This document shows positions 23,849-31,796 of a DNA stretch of 64,000 nucleotides, piece after piece (the first letter of the stretch is position 1; the number at the start of each line of letters is the position of its first letter). The DNA comes from Desulfomonilaceae bacterium (GTDB taxonomy: Bacteria > Desulfobacterota > Desulfomonilia > Desulfomonilales > Desulfomonilaceae). The position numbers and the translations under genes were made by a program. The stretch covers positions 248,001 through 312,000 of the forward strand of contig JBAZSD010000001.1 in the NCBI GenBank assembly GCA_041662605.1, written 5' to 3'. The notes beneath the pieces were generated by a model that ran no database searches, was not told the DNA's origin, and worked only from the letters and a program-made list of their open reading frames with translations.

Positions 23849-25618
23849 ATGAAATCAACAAGCCTCGAACCTGTCCAGGTATCTTCATTTTGTAACCTTG
23901 TAACTGACGCGTCCCACAACGGAATAGTCATCATTGATCGTAACGGTCTGATATTGGTATATAATGAGGCCGCAAGGCGTATCTTTGGAGATGATGATAG
24001 GTCCCCGGTCGGACGTCATTTTTCAGAAATTCGGCCCGAGACATGGCCGGACCTGAAAAATATTTTGGAAACGGGCCGTCCTCAACTTGGGAAAAAAATA
24101 GTTTTCCCTCAAGCCACCATCATCGCTAACCGTAGTCCCATAACTCTTCACGGAAAGGTTGAAGGAGTCATAAGCGTCTTTCAGGACATTTCCGAATACG
24201 AGGCAATGATCTCGGGTCTCCATGGTTACAAGAAACTCCATCGTGAACTCGAAGCGATATTCGAATCCTCATTTGACGGTCTATACATTACTGACGGCAA
24301 AGCGAATACAATTCGAGTGAACAATGCTTACGAAAGAATAACCGGCTTAAAAAGAGAAGATCTGATTGGTCGAAAGATGCAGGATCTTGTCGAAGAGGGG
24401 GTTTTTGACCATTCCGTGACGCTGGACGTCCTGAAGCAAAGAGGCCAGGTTACGATCATGCAAAAGATCAAGGGTGACAAGCACCTGCTTGTGACTGGAA
24501 CTCCAATTTTTGATGACGAAAATAAGGTTGCCCTAGTCGTAACCAATGTTCGTGACATAACGCTTTTAAATAATCTCCAATCCCAACTGGAAGAAACCCG
24601 CCGCTTGAGTTCCCGCTACTATCAGTCCTTTATGGAACAGGAAAAATTTCAGTACGACCTGCAGGACATAGTGGTTAAGAGCGCCTCTATGTTTCAAACA
24701 ATACAAAAAGCAATCAAGGTCGCCGCTGTTGATTCGTCGGTGCTACTTTCCGGGGAGTCCGGCGTAGGCAAGAGCATGCTCGCCCGAATTATTCACCTTA
24801 TCAGCCCGAGAAAGGAAAAGCCTTTTATAAAGATCAACTGCGGAGCCATTCCGGACTCTTTAATAGAAAGTGAGCTTTTCGGGTACACCAAGGGGGCTTT
24901 CACCGGCGCGGCCCCTGAGGGCAAGGCGGGGCTTATTGAAGTTGCCCACACTGGGACGGTATTTCTGGACGAGGTCGGTGAATTGACATTGGCGATGCAG
25001 GTGAAGCTGCTTGAGGTCATCGAGGAAAAAATGTTCACCCGTCTTGGAGGTACACGGCCGATTTCAGTGGACGTTCGCATTATTGCGGCCACCAATCACG
25101 ACTTGAAGGAACTTGTTCAGGATGGGCGTTTCCGGGAAGATCTTTACTATAGACTGAATGTAATTCCCATCCATATTCCTCCATTAAGGGACCGTCGCGA
25201 TGATATTGCGGCTTTGGCCCTGAACAGACTGGAGAAATTCAATCAGTCCTCCAGTCATTACAAACGCTTAGATCCCGCGGCTATGGACCGACTGACGCGC
25301 TACGACTACCCGGGAAATGTCCGTGAACTCATAAACATAATGGAACGCATAATGATAATGAGTGACGGTCACCTAATATCCCTTTCCGATATTCCGGAAG
25401 AACTCAGAGAATCCGCCTCAACAACTGTAGATCCATTTGAAGAGGGAGTGACCTTGAAGAAAGCGCTGGAAATGATGGAAGGTAGAATAATAGAAGGGGC
25501 CCTACGAAAGCACCAGAGTCTTTCCATGACTGCAAGAGCCCTCAATGTGCATCCTACAACGTTGTGGCGCAAGATGGCGAAACTTGGTGTTTCCAAGAAT
25601 GTTGCAAACCGGAAATGA
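23849..25618 (+). CDS. PAS-containing sigma54-dependent activator
   Basis: 589 residues. PAS domain 1 covers about 15-115 (DASHNGIVIIDRNGLILVYNEAARRIFG) and PAS domain 2 about 130-240 (IFESSFDGLYITDGKANTIRVNNAYERITGLK). The AAA+ sigma54 domain has Walker A GESGVGKS, the sigma54-contact loop GAFTGA, Walker B GTVFLDEVGE, NPGNVREL-type motif YPGNVRELIN, and a Fis-type C-terminal helix-turn-helix (SMTARALNVHPTTLWRKM). Signal sensing is probably cytoplasmic through the PAS domains. Just downstream are two matching palindromes and a sigma54 promoter, so it very likely turns on the livKHMGF-adh-aor operon. Confidence 0.95.
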   Translation: MKSTSLEPVQVSSFCNLVTDASHNGIVIIDRNGLILVYNEAARRIFGDDDRSPVGRHFSEIRPETWPDLKNILETGRPQLGKKIVFPQATIIANRSPITLHGKVEGVISVFQDISEYEAMISGLHGYKKLHRELEAIFESSFDGLYITDGKANTIRVNNAYERITGLKREDLIGRKMQDLVEEGVFDHSVTLDVLKQRGQVTIMQKIKGDKHLLVTGTPIFDDENKVALVVTNVRDITLLNNLQSQLEETRRLSSRYYQSFMEQEKFQYDLQDIVVKSASMFQTIQKAIKVAAVDSSVLLSGESGVGKSMLARIIHLISPRKEKPFIKINCGAIPDSLIESELFGYTKGAFTGAAPEGKAGLIEVAHTGTVFLDEVGELTLAMQVKLLEVIEEKMFTRLGGTRPISVDVRIIAATNHDLKELVQDGRFREDLYYRLNVIPIHIPPLRDRRDDIAALALNRLEKFNQSSSHYKRLDPAAMDRLTRYDYPGNVRELINIMERIMIMSDGHLISLSDIPEELRESASTTVDPFEEGVTLKKALEMMEGRIIEGALRKHQSLSMTARALNVHPTTLWRKMAKLGVSKNVANRK

Positions 25619-25637
25619 TATTGCAACAATGCAATAT
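25618..25637. promoter_or_regulatory. Upstream activator site 1
   Basis: ATATTGCA-ACAA-TGCAATAT is a perfect 8-bp inverted repeat that overlaps the activator stop codon. It shares the core TTGCA-N4-TGCAA with a second site 80 bp further on. Both lie upstream of the sigma54 promoter, at the distance usual for enhancer sites. Confidence 0.7.
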
Positions 25638-25700
25638 AGCGCCATAAGTTATATTTTGAGCCCATAATAAAATCTAACTCAATCCCTACCTGTAGTTTCC

Positions 25701-25714
25701 TTGCATATTTGCAA
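25701..25714. promoter_or_regulatory. Upstream activator site 2
   Basis: TTGCA-TATT-TGCAA, the same dyad core as site 1, with the right half also extended as TGCAATAT. It is 68 bp before the -24 element. Confidence 0.65.
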
Positions 25715-25781
25715 TATAAATTCCCTCCACTTCTCCGGACATGTCTATGTATTCCGGCTCTGGTCCACACTGCGCTATTGA

Positions 25782-25797
25782 TGGTACATTTATTGCT
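25782..25797 (+). promoter_or_regulatory. Sigma54 -24/-12 promoter
   Basis: TGGTACATTTATTGCT: TGG at -24 and TTGCT at -12 with exactly ten bases between GG and GC, one mismatch in the conserved -24 half (consensus TGGCAC N5 TTGCT). Transcription would start about 11 bases after the GC, some 38 bp before the livK ATG. Confidence 0.85.
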
Positions 25798-25845
25798 ATC
25801 CAGATAGCAAATTCTAGAAAAACCAAGTAACGAGGAGGTGGGTCT

Positions 25846-27102
25846 ATGCTTAAGCGCAAATATTTTTCACTGATACTGCTGCTGTTGTCGGTATTGTTAG
25901 TGCTGCCGCTCTCCGTGGACGCACAGGACAAGATTATCAAAATAGGCGCATTGTACCCCATGACCGGTAGAGCCGGCCTATATGGTCTGGATTCGGTCGA
26001 CGCTGCGGAAATGGCCATTGAAGAAATTAACTCCAAAGGCGGAGTAAATGGGTACAAGATCGAGTTCGTAAACACTGACAGCAAGGCCAAACCCGATTAT
26101 TCGGTAATGGTCGCCAAACGTTACATCACTCAGGACAAGACGCATTTTCTCTTTGGTGTAGTCAGTTCCGCTGTTGGCTTGGCCGTTACGGAAGTATCCA
26201 AGCAATATAAGAAGATATTTATTGGAACGGATCATGCCTCAACCCAGCTCACTACAGATAAATTACAGCCATACTATTTTAGAGTGTCTAACAACACTTT
26301 CCAATCCATGGCGGCCGGGGCGCTTTATCTTCAGGAACTGCAGAAAACAAAGCCATGGCAGACCATCGCATACATTGGTCCCGACTATGCGTATGGTCAC
26401 GATCAGTGGGACGAACTGAAATATAACCTGGACCGTTTTGGCGTAAAGTATAAAGCTGTGGGTGAGTACTGGCCGAAACTTTTCGCTCCAGACTACACAG
26501 CCTTTATCACGTCAATTATAAACGATAAACCTGACATTTTGGTGGCAGGTTTTTGGGGCGGAGATACCGTCGCTTTTATCAAGCAGGCCCAGCCTTATGG
26601 ACTGTTCAAAAAAATGCTTTATTTTCATCCGGACGCGGGCGGAAACTACGAACTTATGGCCGCAATGGGCGCCGACCTACCCCAGGGACTCGTGCTCAGC
26701 GCCCGGCATCACAACAATTGGCCCGACACAGAGCTTAACAGGGAATACGTGAAGAAGTTCTTTCAACGGACGGGTCGCTACCCAACCTATGCGGCTGAGG
26801 GCGCATATGCTGGAATATATGCTATTGCGGAGGCTGTGAAGAAGGTCGGTAACCCTGATGACACCGAAGCCCTTGTAAAGGCGCTCGAAGGATTGAAAAT
26901 TAAACTGCCTGAAGATCCGGAAGGTTTTACTTCCTACATTGACCCTGCGACACACCAGGTTGTCCAAGTACAAGCAATTGGCGTCACTATGCCGAATGAC
27001 AAGTTTCCTCCAGCCAAACTCATGCTGGGAGACTGGAAGGTTTACAAAGCTGAAGATCTCCTTCCTCCGAAGGAATATATCGAGAAACTGAAAAAGAAAT
27101 AG
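25846..27102 (+). CDS. livK: ABC importer substrate-binding protein, branched-chain amino acid type
   Basis: 418 residues. A signal peptide (MLKRKYFSLILLLLSVLLVL, cleavage near VDA/QD) leads to a periplasmic binding protein of the Leu/Ile/Val family: IKIGALYPMTGRAGLYGLDSVDAAEMAIEEINSKGG and KPDYSVMVAKRYI are its first-lobe blocks. This family binds branched-chain amino acids but also aromatic acids, amides and urea, so the substrate is unproven. A ribosome site AGGAGGTGGG lies before the ATG. It is the first gene of the sigma54-controlled operon. The hairpin just after it may raise its level relative to the permease genes. Confidence 0.92.
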   Translation: MLKRKYFSLILLLLSVLLVLPLSVDAQDKIIKIGALYPMTGRAGLYGLDSVDAAEMAIEEINSKGGVNGYKIEFVNTDSKAKPDYSVMVAKRYITQDKTHFLFGVVSSAVGLAVTEVSKQYKKIFIGTDHASTQLTTDKLQPYYFRVSNNTFQSMAAGALYLQELQKTKPWQTIAYIGPDYAYGHDQWDELKYNLDRFGVKYKAVGEYWPKLFAPDYTAFITSIINDKPDILVAGFWGGDTVAFIKQAQPYGLFKKMLYFHPDAGGNYELMAAMGADLPQGLVLSARHHNNWPDTELNREYVKKFFQRTGRYPTYAAEGAYAGIYAIAEAVKKVGNPDDTEALVKALEGLKIKLPEDPEGFTSYIDPATHQVVQVQAIGVTMPNDKFPPAKLMLGDWKVYKAEDLLPPKEYIEKLKKK

Positions 27103-27125
27103 ATTACAGCCAATTGGTTAGCAAC

Positions 27126-27154
27126 GGATGCGGACTGTCCATACGTCCGCATCC
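27126..27154 (+). repeat. Intercistronic hairpin between livK and livH
   Basis: GGATGCGGAC and GTCCGCATCC form a perfect 10-bp stem with a 9-base loop. No U-tract follows, so it is more likely an mRNA stabiliser or partial attenuator that keeps the binding protein in excess, as in many ABC importer operons. Confidence 0.65.
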
Positions 27155-27171
27155 ATATATGAGAGTTCGTA

Positions 27172-28059
27172 ATGGACCTTTCGTTCATAGTGATGCAATT
27201 TCTGAGCGGGTTGATGATGGCTACTCTGTTGTTCCTCGTAGCCAGTGGACTCACCCTAATTTTTGGCGTGGGAAATGTTTTCAACTTCTCCCATGGATCC
27301 TTTTATATGATTGGGGCTTATCTGGCCTACCAGGCGGTTTCTGTCTGGCACACCAACTTTTGGGCCTCGGTAATCTTTGCCGCTTTAGGGGCCGGAGTTC
27401 TGGGTATGCTGGCTGAGGCGTTGTTCCTCCGTCGCATTTATGGGCGTTCCGATGAAGGGGGCTTTCAGATCCTTCTGACCTATTCATTTATCCTCGTAAT
27501 TGACGACGTAGTAAAACTGGTGTGGGGAACTGAGTACAAGTCTCTGGCGCGACCTACAGGGTTCACTGGAGCCGTGGATATAGGGGGATTGACCATTCCC
27601 GCCTATAACCTTGCAATTATAGGGATCGGGCTCCTTGTAGTATTTATGGCATGGTTGATTCTCTCCCGAACCCGTCCAGGACGAATCGCCCGAGCCGCTG
27701 CCCTCGATCGGGAAATGCTGGGTTCCATGGGCGTGAACGTGCCCCTTGTCATGACTTTGGTCTTTGGGATCGCAACAGCAATGGGCGGATTTGCCGGAGC
27801 GCTCGCTGCGCCCCTGCGATCTGTTTCCCCAGGAGCGGGCATTGAGGTCATCATCGACTCTTTGATTGTGGTAGTAATTGGCGGTATGGGCAACTTCTGG
27901 GGGGCCTGGCTAGGGGCCTTGATCCTTGGCGAGGTTAACTCCTTCGCTGTAGCTACGGTTCCCGACTGGGCGTCTCTGTTTAACTACCTCGTTATGGCGC
28001 TTACCCTGATTTTCAAACCCGAGGGCCTTTTTGCCTCTCGGAAAATCAGGAAGGTGTAG
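27172..28059 (+). CDS. livH: Branched-chain-type ABC importer permease LivH
   Basis: 295 residues, a polytopic inner-membrane protein of the LivH family with about eight spans. It shows GLTLIFGVGNVFNFSHGSFYMIGAY, an SPGAGIEVIIDSLIVVVIGGMGNFWGAWLGALILG block that includes the EAA-like coupling segment, and the usual C-terminal end. It forms the transport channel with LivM. It is followed after 2 bp by livM. Confidence 0.93.
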   Translation: MDLSFIVMQFLSGLMMATLLFLVASGLTLIFGVGNVFNFSHGSFYMIGAYLAYQAVSVWHTNFWASVIFAALGAGVLGMLAEALFLRRIYGRSDEGGFQILLTYSFILVIDDVVKLVWGTEYKSLARPTGFTGAVDIGGLTIPAYNLAIIGIGLLVVFMAWLILSRTRPGRIARAAALDREMLGSMGVNVPLVMTLVFGIATAMGGFAGALAAPLRSVSPGAGIEVIIDSLIVVVIGGMGNFWGAWLGALILGEVNSFAVATVPDWASLFNYLVMALTLIFKPEGLFASRKIRKV

Positions 28060-28061
28060 CC

Positions 28062-29021
28062 ATGAATAACCAGACAAGAGTTAAGGAAGTTGTCTTTTGG
28101 GTAATCTTTTTTGTGATCTTCGGCCTTGTTCCTGTTTTTGCGAAATCTGACTACCATCTAATGTTGGCCAATCACATTTTGATTTGGGGCATGTTCGCCA
28201 TGGCTTTCAACATGTTGTTCGGAGTCACCGGCATGCTCTCTTTCGGTCAGGCCCTATATTACGGCCTGGGAGCATACTCTGTCGGTCTGATCGCGAAGGG
28301 CTTTGGCGAAGCCTGGTTCGTGCCCGCAATTGGAGTGGGGCTATTGCTGGCTGTGGTTGTCTCTATCCTGATAGGCCTTTTGGTAATACGGGTTAGTGGT
28401 GTGTATTTCACCGTGCTCACACTTGCTTTCGGTCAACTGGCCTGGCAAATAACGTTCAGATGGTACCATTTCACTGGTGGCGACGATGGGATTCAAGGGA
28501 TTATGCCTCCTGGAATTCTTTCAAACCATATTGTTTATTATTGTTTTACGTTGTTGTTTGTAGCTGTTTCCATTTGGGTTTTACGACGTCTGGTAAATTC
28601 GCCCATGGGCCTTACGCTTCGATGCATCCGGCAAAATCCGGACCGAGTACGTTTTCTGGGAAGACGAGTTCGACGCAATCAGCTCAGAATTTACGTGATT
28701 TCATCATTTTTCGCCGCTTTGGCCGGTGGCCTGATGGCAGGCGCAGACAATTCCATACATCCTGACATGCTTTATTGGACTACATCGGGAGAAGTGATCC
28801 TCATGGCCGTACTCGGAGGCATCGGCCAGTTCTTTGGTCCGTTCATCGGGGCAGCCGTGATTATCATAATCCAGGACGTTGTTGGAGCCCGTACTGAATA
28901 CTGGTCTTTGATTATCGGGCTGATCATGATGGTCATGGTCCTTCTACTACCTAAGGGATTGGTAGGAGAGATTCAATCCCTGAGGACGCGATTAAGGCCC
29001 GGCGCCGGGAATCGAGGTTGA
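28062..29021 (+). CDS. livM: Branched-chain-type ABC importer permease LivM
   Basis: 319 residues, the second permease. The family signature GVTGMLSFGQALYYGLGAYSVG and the coupling segment GVYFTVLTLAFGQ, plus SGEVILMAVLGGIGQFFGPFIGAAVIII near the C-terminus, are clear. About eight spans. The stop lies one base before the livG ATG, showing tight translational coupling within the operon. Confidence 0.93.
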   Translation: MNNQTRVKEVVFWVIFFVIFGLVPVFAKSDYHLMLANHILIWGMFAMAFNMLFGVTGMLSFGQALYYGLGAYSVGLIAKGFGEAWFVPAIGVGLLLAVVVSILIGLLVIRVSGVYFTVLTLAFGQLAWQITFRWYHFTGGDDGIQGIMPPGILSNHIVYYCFTLLFVAVSIWVLRRLVNSPMGLTLRCIRQNPDRVRFLGRRVRRNQLRIYVISSFFAALAGGLMAGADNSIHPDMLYWTTSGEVILMAVLGGIGQFFGPFIGAAVIIIIQDVVGARTEYWSLIIGLIMMVMVLLLPKGLVGEIQSLRTRLRPGAGNRG

Positions 29022-29022
29022 A

Positions 29023-29778
29023 ATGGAACCGGTTTTGACGCTTGATAGCGTAACTAAGTCATTTGGAGGACTGAGGGTTACTGCGGGAGTCAGCTTCTCT
29101 GTAGCGAAAGGAAGCATATCAGCCATAATCGGTCCCAATGGAGCTGGAAAGACATCTCTCTTCAATCAGATCACCGGTTATTTAAGGCCGGACAAGGGGA
29201 AGATAACTTTTCTGGGCCATGACATAACCGATCTCAGCACGCGTGAAATTGTTTCTCTCGGCATGGGCAGGGCTTTCCAGGTTACCTCGTTTTTTCCAGA
29301 GGAATCTGTTCTGGACAACGTCCGCGTAGCCTGTCTTTCGCGATCGAATAAGACACGGATTATGATGAAAAGTATTTCGAGCTTTAAAGAAGCGACTGAC
29401 AAGGCACACAGGATACTCGAAAGTCTAAGTCTGGAAAAGCAAGCTGATCGACCTGCGTTTGAACTGGCTCACGGCGATCAAAAGCTTCTCGATATTGGAG
29501 TCGCTTTGGGACTGGAGCCGGTCGTTCTTCTTCTGGATGAACCCACGTCCGGCATGTCTCCTGATGAACGCCTGCTTACACGAAATTTGATCAAGAGGCT
29601 TTGGAAGGAATTCAACCTCACTTTGGTATTTATTGAACACGATATGGACACAGTTTTCGGTATTGCTCAGACAGTTCGAGTGCTGCAAATGGGTAGGCTT
29701 CTGGCGGAAGGGACTCCGGAAGAAATACGTAAAAACCCAGAAGTGATAACTGCGTATCTCGGCGAGGAGGTCATGTGA
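29023..29778 (+). CDS. livG: ABC importer ATPase LivG
   Basis: 251 residues. Walker A GPNGAGKTS, a Q-loop AFQVTSFF, a weak signature LAHGDQKLLDIG in place of LSxGxQ, Walker B VVLLLDEPTSGM and H-loop FIEHDM. It is one of the two ATPases that drive the LivHM channel. The signature is less typical than in livF, but this LivG-type wording is common. It overlaps livF by four bases. Confidence 0.93.
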   Translation: MEPVLTLDSVTKSFGGLRVTAGVSFSVAKGSISAIIGPNGAGKTSLFNQITGYLRPDKGKITFLGHDITDLSTREIVSLGMGRAFQVTSFFPEESVLDNVRVACLSRSNKTRIMMKSISSFKEATDKAHRILESLSLEKQADRPAFELAHGDQKLLDIGVALGLEPVVLLLDEPTSGMSPDERLLTRNLIKRLWKEFNLTLVFIEHDMDTVFGIAQTVRVLQMGRLLAEGTPEEIRKNPEVITAYLGEEVM

Positions 29779-30479
29779 ACTACATCCTAAAAGCCGATGG
29801 CCTTAATACTTTCTACGGGCGCAGCCACATCCTGTTTGACGTAAGCCTTTCCGTGTCCGCCGGTGAGACTGTCTGTCTCATGGGCCGGAATGGAGCGGGG
29901 AAAACCACCACGTTCAGATCCTTAATGGGACTGACTCCACCCAAAAGGGGCACGGTAATTTTCAAGGATAAACCTTGCGCTGGGGTGCCTTCGTATAAAA
30001 TGGCCCGAATGGGAATGGGTTTCGTCCCGGAAGATCGACGCATTTTTGGGCCTCTCACCGTTCGGGAAAATCTTGAGTTGGGTAAAATTTCGGGCAGAAA
30101 GGGTCAGTGGACAATGGCTACCGTCCTGGAGCATTTTCCGACACTAGAGGTGTGCAAAGACCGATTCGGAGGATCGCTTTCCGGGGGTGAGCAACAGATG
30201 TTGACGATTGCCAGGGCCCTCATGGGTAACCCGGACCTGTTGGTTTTGGACGAACCTACGGAGGGGCTCGCTCCCGTAATTGTAGCCGTTTTGAAAGACC
30301 TCATAATGACTCTCAAGTCCGCCGGTTCCACCATCCTTCTCTCAGAACAAAACATCCGGTTCGCTACTGCCGTTTCGGACCGCGTGGTCATCATAGACAA
30401 GGGGCATGTCGTGTACACAGACACGATGGAAGAATTTAAGAGACAAGACACCATACAGAGCAAATATTTGGCTGTGTAG
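29775..30479 (+). CDS. livF: ABC importer ATPase LivF
   Basis: 234 residues starting with GTG in a GTGA overlap with the livG stop, behind AGGAGG. Walker A GRNGAGKTTT, signature LSGGEQQMLTIARAL, Walker B LLVLDEPTEGLAP and SEQN at the H-loop position, all typical for LivF. It is the second ATPase of the importer. The next gene, adh, follows 39 bp on. Confidence 0.94.
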   Translation: MNYILKADGLNTFYGRSHILFDVSLSVSAGETVCLMGRNGAGKTTTFRSLMGLTPPKRGTVIFKDKPCAGVPSYKMARMGMGFVPEDRRIFGPLTVRENLELGKISGRKGQWTMATVLEHFPTLEVCKDRFGGSLSGGEQQMLTIARALMGNPDLLVLDEPTEGLAPVIVAVLKDLIMTLKSAGSTILLSEQNIRFATAVSDRVVIIDKGHVVYTDTMEEFKRQDTIQSKYLAV

Positions 30480-30518
30480 TAATTCTAGGGGTCACAGGAG
30501 TCAGAAAGGCACATACAA

Positions 30519-31676
30519 ATGAATAAAGTTAACATTTTTCAGACTACTCCACGAATATTGGTTGGAGCGGGAGTATCCAATCAAATAGCCGATGAGGTAA
30601 AGCGACTTTCTGGAAAAAGCGTCATGATCATAACTGACCCTGGTCTAGTAAAATCAGGTATTTGTGATCGTATTGAGGGTGTGTTGGCTAAAGGGGGGTG
30701 TTCTTTTCGGCGTTTTGACGGCGTCGAACCTGACCCACCTTTTGAGATCGCTTCTAAAGCGGCGCAAGTTGTTAAAGACGTAGGAGCGGATTTAATTCTC
30801 GGGATTGGTGGAGGATCATCATTGGACATAGCCAAGGTCGCCTCCATATTGGTAACCAATGACGGCCCCGTAAGCTCATACTTTGGTGTGGACATGGTTC
30901 CTAGACCAGGCTTGAAGATGATTCTGGCGCCTACCACCGCTGGGACCGGGAGCGAGGTCACTCCAATAGCCATCCTTTCGGATCATCATGAGAAACTGAA
31001 AAAAGGAATTGTGAGTTCTTATTTGTTTCCATCTGTCGCCACGTTGGATCCCGAACTTACGCTTGGCTTACCAGCGGCCGTCACAGCCGCAACCGGCATG
31101 GACGCGTTAATCCATGCGGTCGAGGCCTTTACTTCCAAAAATGCTACATCGTTTACCGATATGTTGGCCAAAGAAGCGATGTGGCTAATCTCACAGAACA
31201 TCCGAACGGCTTTCGCAAATGGGTCAAATCTGGACGCACGCTCCAAGATGCTCGAAGGCAGCCTTCTGGCAGGCATGGCCTTCGCCAACGCTGGTGTAAC
31301 CGCCGTTCACGCTTTCGCTTACCCCATAGGGGCGGAATTTCACATACCCCATGGGGTGGCCAACAGCATCATGCTGGCTGCAGTTATGGAATTTAACATG
31401 ATGGGATCCCTGCCAAAGTTTGCCGTCATGGCTGAACTCTTAGGTGAAAACACTCAGGGTCTGAGTGAGCGCGAAGCCGCTTCTGTGGCGGTGGAGAGTC
31501 TCAGGAGCCTGGCAACTGATGTTGAGATTCCATCGTCGCTAAGCGAGTTTGGGGTCAAAGATGAGGATATTCCTTCCCTGGCGCAGGGCGTCATGAAAGT
31601 TACAAGGCTCCTGGCGAATAACCCAAGAGAACTTAAACTGGAGGACGCTGAAAAAATTTATCGCCGGGTCCTGTGA
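30519..31676 (+). CDS. Iron-containing alcohol dehydrogenase
   Basis: 385 residues of the group III Fe-ADH family. NAD-binding GIGGGSSLDIAK and APTTAGTGSEVT are clear, and the metal ligands D and three H are visible in GMDALIHAVEAF and VTAVHAFAYPIGAEFHIPHG. It oxidises a primary alcohol or reduces an aldehyde with NAD(H), substrate open. Genetic position right after livF and before an aldehyde oxidoreductase suggests that the imported compound is an alcohol or is turned into one, giving an aldehyde for the AOR. It is expected to be co-transcribed from the sigma54 promoter. Confidence 0.93.
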   Translation: MNKVNIFQTTPRILVGAGVSNQIADEVKRLSGKSVMIITDPGLVKSGICDRIEGVLAKGGCSFRRFDGVEPDPPFEIASKAAQVVKDVGADLILGIGGGSSLDIAKVASILVTNDGPVSSYFGVDMVPRPGLKMILAPTTAGTGSEVTPIAILSDHHEKLKKGIVSSYLFPSVATLDPELTLGLPAAVTAATGMDALIHAVEAFTSKNATSFTDMLAKEAMWLISQNIRTAFANGSNLDARSKMLEGSLLAGMAFANAGVTAVHAFAYPIGAEFHIPHGVANSIMLAAVMEFNMMGSLPKFAVMAELLGENTQGLSEREAASVAVESLRSLATDVEIPSSLSEFGVKDEDIPSLAQGVMKVTRLLANNPRELKLEDAEKIYRRVL

Positions 31677-31796
31677 CAAAAGTTTTTAGTCAGCGATGAC
31701 GCCCAAGTCTTGCGGCTTAACCGCTCGGGCCAGTGTCGAACTTGAATAACGGCGTTTTTGGGGTAGGCATTCAGGGTCTTTTGTGGAGAATTAACT

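Noticed and set aside
25761..25775. Second sigma54-like site (TGG...GCGC)
   Set aside because: Matches only the TGG and GC anchors; the site 20 bp downstream fits far better.
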